Source: Oxyruncus cristatus
Lineage: Eukaryota; Chordata; Aves; Passeriformes; Cotingidae
NCBI GenBank assembly: GCA_013399855.1
Contig: VXAY01007421.1
Location: 49,557-113,556, forward strand
Direction of reading: 5' to 3'
DNA: 64,000 nucleotides
In this document: in pieces, positions 62,191-64,000 of the stretch
Layout of the letters: the number at the start of each line of letters is the position of its first letter
Position numbering within the stretch: the first letter of the stretch is position 1
Notes under the pieces: generated by a model
Database searches by the model: none
What the model was told of the DNA's origin: nothing
The model's input: the letters and a program-made list of their open reading frames with translations, nothing else
Made by a program: the position numbers and the translations under genes

Positions 62191-64000
62191 TATAAAACCT
62201 GTTACTGTTTATACAAATTTAGGGCCATTATGTGCAAGGAAGGCATATTGAACTATGTAGCACAATATATTTCAAAAGGGACCTGGATTGTTCTTCCTAG
62301 ATGGCAACTAAATCCACAAACTATAGATTATCCTCCAGTTTCTTTGTTTGTCACATAGAAGCAACGTTAGCTTTCCAGTGTATTTTGGAGTTCCACTACA
62401 CAAATATTGTGCACTAGACACTAATTCACAACAATCAGTTCAGCTTACGTTAGATATTTTTGTTCATCCGAAGGCAACACTGCAAGTCCACCTTGACTGC
62501 ATACATGCTAGTGAAGTGGAGCTGAAAGTATTAAATAGTTCTCAAAAAATATCAGCTGTTATTAGATCTGTCTTAACAATTTCCAGTCACATAGAATGCG
62601 TTAGCAAAAGAAATAAATTCTTGAACTTATGTGTCAAAACTATCTCTTTTAGCGGTGATAAGGAAGAGAAACTTTATTTCCTCATCTCCTCACTCTGTTC
62701 CAGGTATTAAGGGCTATGTTGAACTGCCTTTCAGCACTAGACAGAAAAGCTTAAATCCTTCAGGCTTTATCAAGCATGAAAACAGCATTCCAGCTTGAGC
62801 TTTGCCATTTTGGGCTACCATGGAGTGACATAAAACAATTCAGTTCTTGTACATGTTTATATATGTATCCTTTCCTCTTCTTATTTTCTACTCTTATTCA
62901 TTGTGTTATGCTAAATTACTCTACAAACTCTATGAAAGTGTTGGTCTGTTTACAGTCCTTCTGCTACATACCTAGTTCATATGTCAGATTAAATATAAAA
63001 TATGTAAATAATGATTATTTGTATTATAAACTTTTTTCATACAAAACCTTGGTTGGTTGGTTAGTTTTTAAAGAACTCTGATCTAACTGTATTATCAAAT
63101 GGCATTGAGGAAAACCAATAGGTGTTCAAATTACTCAATCTGGCTTAGTCTATGTGAATGTAATATCACTAAAAAAGTGTCATTATGCAGATCCTCGATT
63201 ATTGGCAGAGTTGAAACCAGTGACAATGAAGGATAAGGGTCAGATTATGACCTCAGAACAGAGAGAACTCTAAAGTTGTAGGAAATCATGTTGACATAAA
63301 TCTAGGGAGTACGGACTCTGTTTCATTCGATTTGGACAAAGATTTGACAAAGGAGTAAAATACACTACTTAACAGCACTATTAAATGTGTTATTACATAT
63401 CAAGAACGGTTCACAGTAGCATCAATGCTAATGCCTTTCTACTCCTATGTTTAAAGTGAAAAACTGGTGATTGATACCACACATCTTTCTCAGTGCCCAT
63501 TAGGTTGTGCAACAAATAGGAAAACACAACTTTGAGTTGCATTTTGTGTTGAACTAGAATACAATGCCTGAAGAATCAGATGGTAAACTACGTGTGTATA
63601 TAATTGTAATCTATTCCACATTTTTGCTATTTTCAGCCTTTACGCTAAAATTGAGTACAGCCCTGAAATAGCTGCTGCAGACAGAGCAACAGTATTGCAG
63701 TGCAAAGCAGTGCAGTGACCTAATGATTATCAGATGCTCCTGTCAAGCAGGAAATGAGAAATTAGAAGAGCAATTGCCACAGTGTCCTTTCTGTTCTTTC
63801 TAGCAAAATCAGAAGGAAGAGCATTATAATCTGCTATAACACACCTTGGAATAGCACTGTTTACTGACAGCTTGAGGGTAAAGAAATGGAAAAACGAACA
63901 AAAAAATCCCCAAAGAGTGAGCCTAACATTTATGATAAATAAACTATAAAAAGGGAGTAAATAATTAAAATAGAATGGTATCAATGTCTGCATTTTTTTT
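62191..64000. other. unassigned sequence with one longer unassigned ORF
   Basis: A 120-aa plus ORF at 62,348-62,710 (FPVYFGVPLHKYC near its start) is longer than most here but I recognise no family. It follows the pol relic and could be decayed repeat or chance. The remainder to 64,000 is AT-rich with nothing recognised. Confidence 0.45.

Noticed and set aside
25526..64000. Search by eye for the first PDE4D7 coding exon and for the miR-582 hairpin known from the mammalian PDE4D locus
   Set aside because: No minus-strand match to the expected peptide start or to the microRNA arms was seen; they probably lie outside the window, though a diverged exon could be missed by eye.
1..64000. CRISPR arrays, bacterial operons or phage features
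   Set aside because: None present; the window is vertebrate nuclear DNA.

Overview
The window is about 64 kb of eukaryotic, AT-rich, repeat-scarred DNA from a bird, most likely a passerine. The evidence is many CR1 LINE fragments, LTRs of the avian ERVL type, and a tRNA-Ile-headed SINE with a CR1-like tail that resembles the songbird family TguSINE1. There are no operons and no bacterial genes. Nearly every short open frame is a chance ORF or a shadow of a repeat.

Only one gene can be supported: the 5' part of PDE4D (cAMP-specific 3',5'-cyclic phosphodiesterase 4D), read on the minus strand, so transcription runs from right to left. Two alternative N-terminal exons are visible. The first is the initiating exon of the long isoform PDE4D4 (1-356, open at the window edge), which sits in a strong CpG island (1 to about 970). 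The second is an internal 5' exon of the PDE4D7 type (25,297-25,525), with a good acceptor and a consensus donor. Both should splice to the shared exon that begins the UCR1/UCR2/catalytic part of the protein, beyond the left edge. The interval 357-25,296 is therefore intron for the PDE4D7 type and promoter-proximal flank for PDE4D4. Everything to the right of 25,525 is expected to be intron or 5' flank leading toward the first PDE4D7 exon, which I did not find. In birds this gene is Z-linked; that is outside knowledge and not read from the window.

Layout: 1-970, PDE4D4 promoter and exon. 970-16,900, mostly unique AT-rich intron with one old antisense CR1 (2,605-3,890), a (CA)n array and an inverted pair of CRE-like sites near 9,822-9,855. 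16,950-17,480, a GC-richer patch around a 70-base assembly gap, ending in a near-consensus CTCF motif. 18,215-19,235, a decayed sense CR1. 25,297-25,525, the PDE4D7-type exon. 26,850-27,975 and 33,952-34,527, two plus-oriented ERVL-type LTRs. 35,225-35,605, the 3' end of an RTE-like LINE. 36,190-46,727, several CR1 copies and a probable false 150-bp assembly duplication at a single N. 47,083-47,791, a CpG-rich solo LTR in the same orientation as PDE4D, with 5-bp target duplications. 50,920-51,080, the tRNA-derived SINE. 52,840-57,400, two large CR1 copies, one with its 3' half inverted. 59,950-60,230, a CR1 relic. 61,800-62,190, an ERVL-type integrase relic. The rest is unassigned AT-rich sequence.

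Alternative promoters put different N-termini on the same phosphodiesterase core; in this family the N-terminus decides where in the cell the enzyme sits. The repeats are passengers, although the sense-oriented LTR and the CTCF-like site could affect promoter choice.
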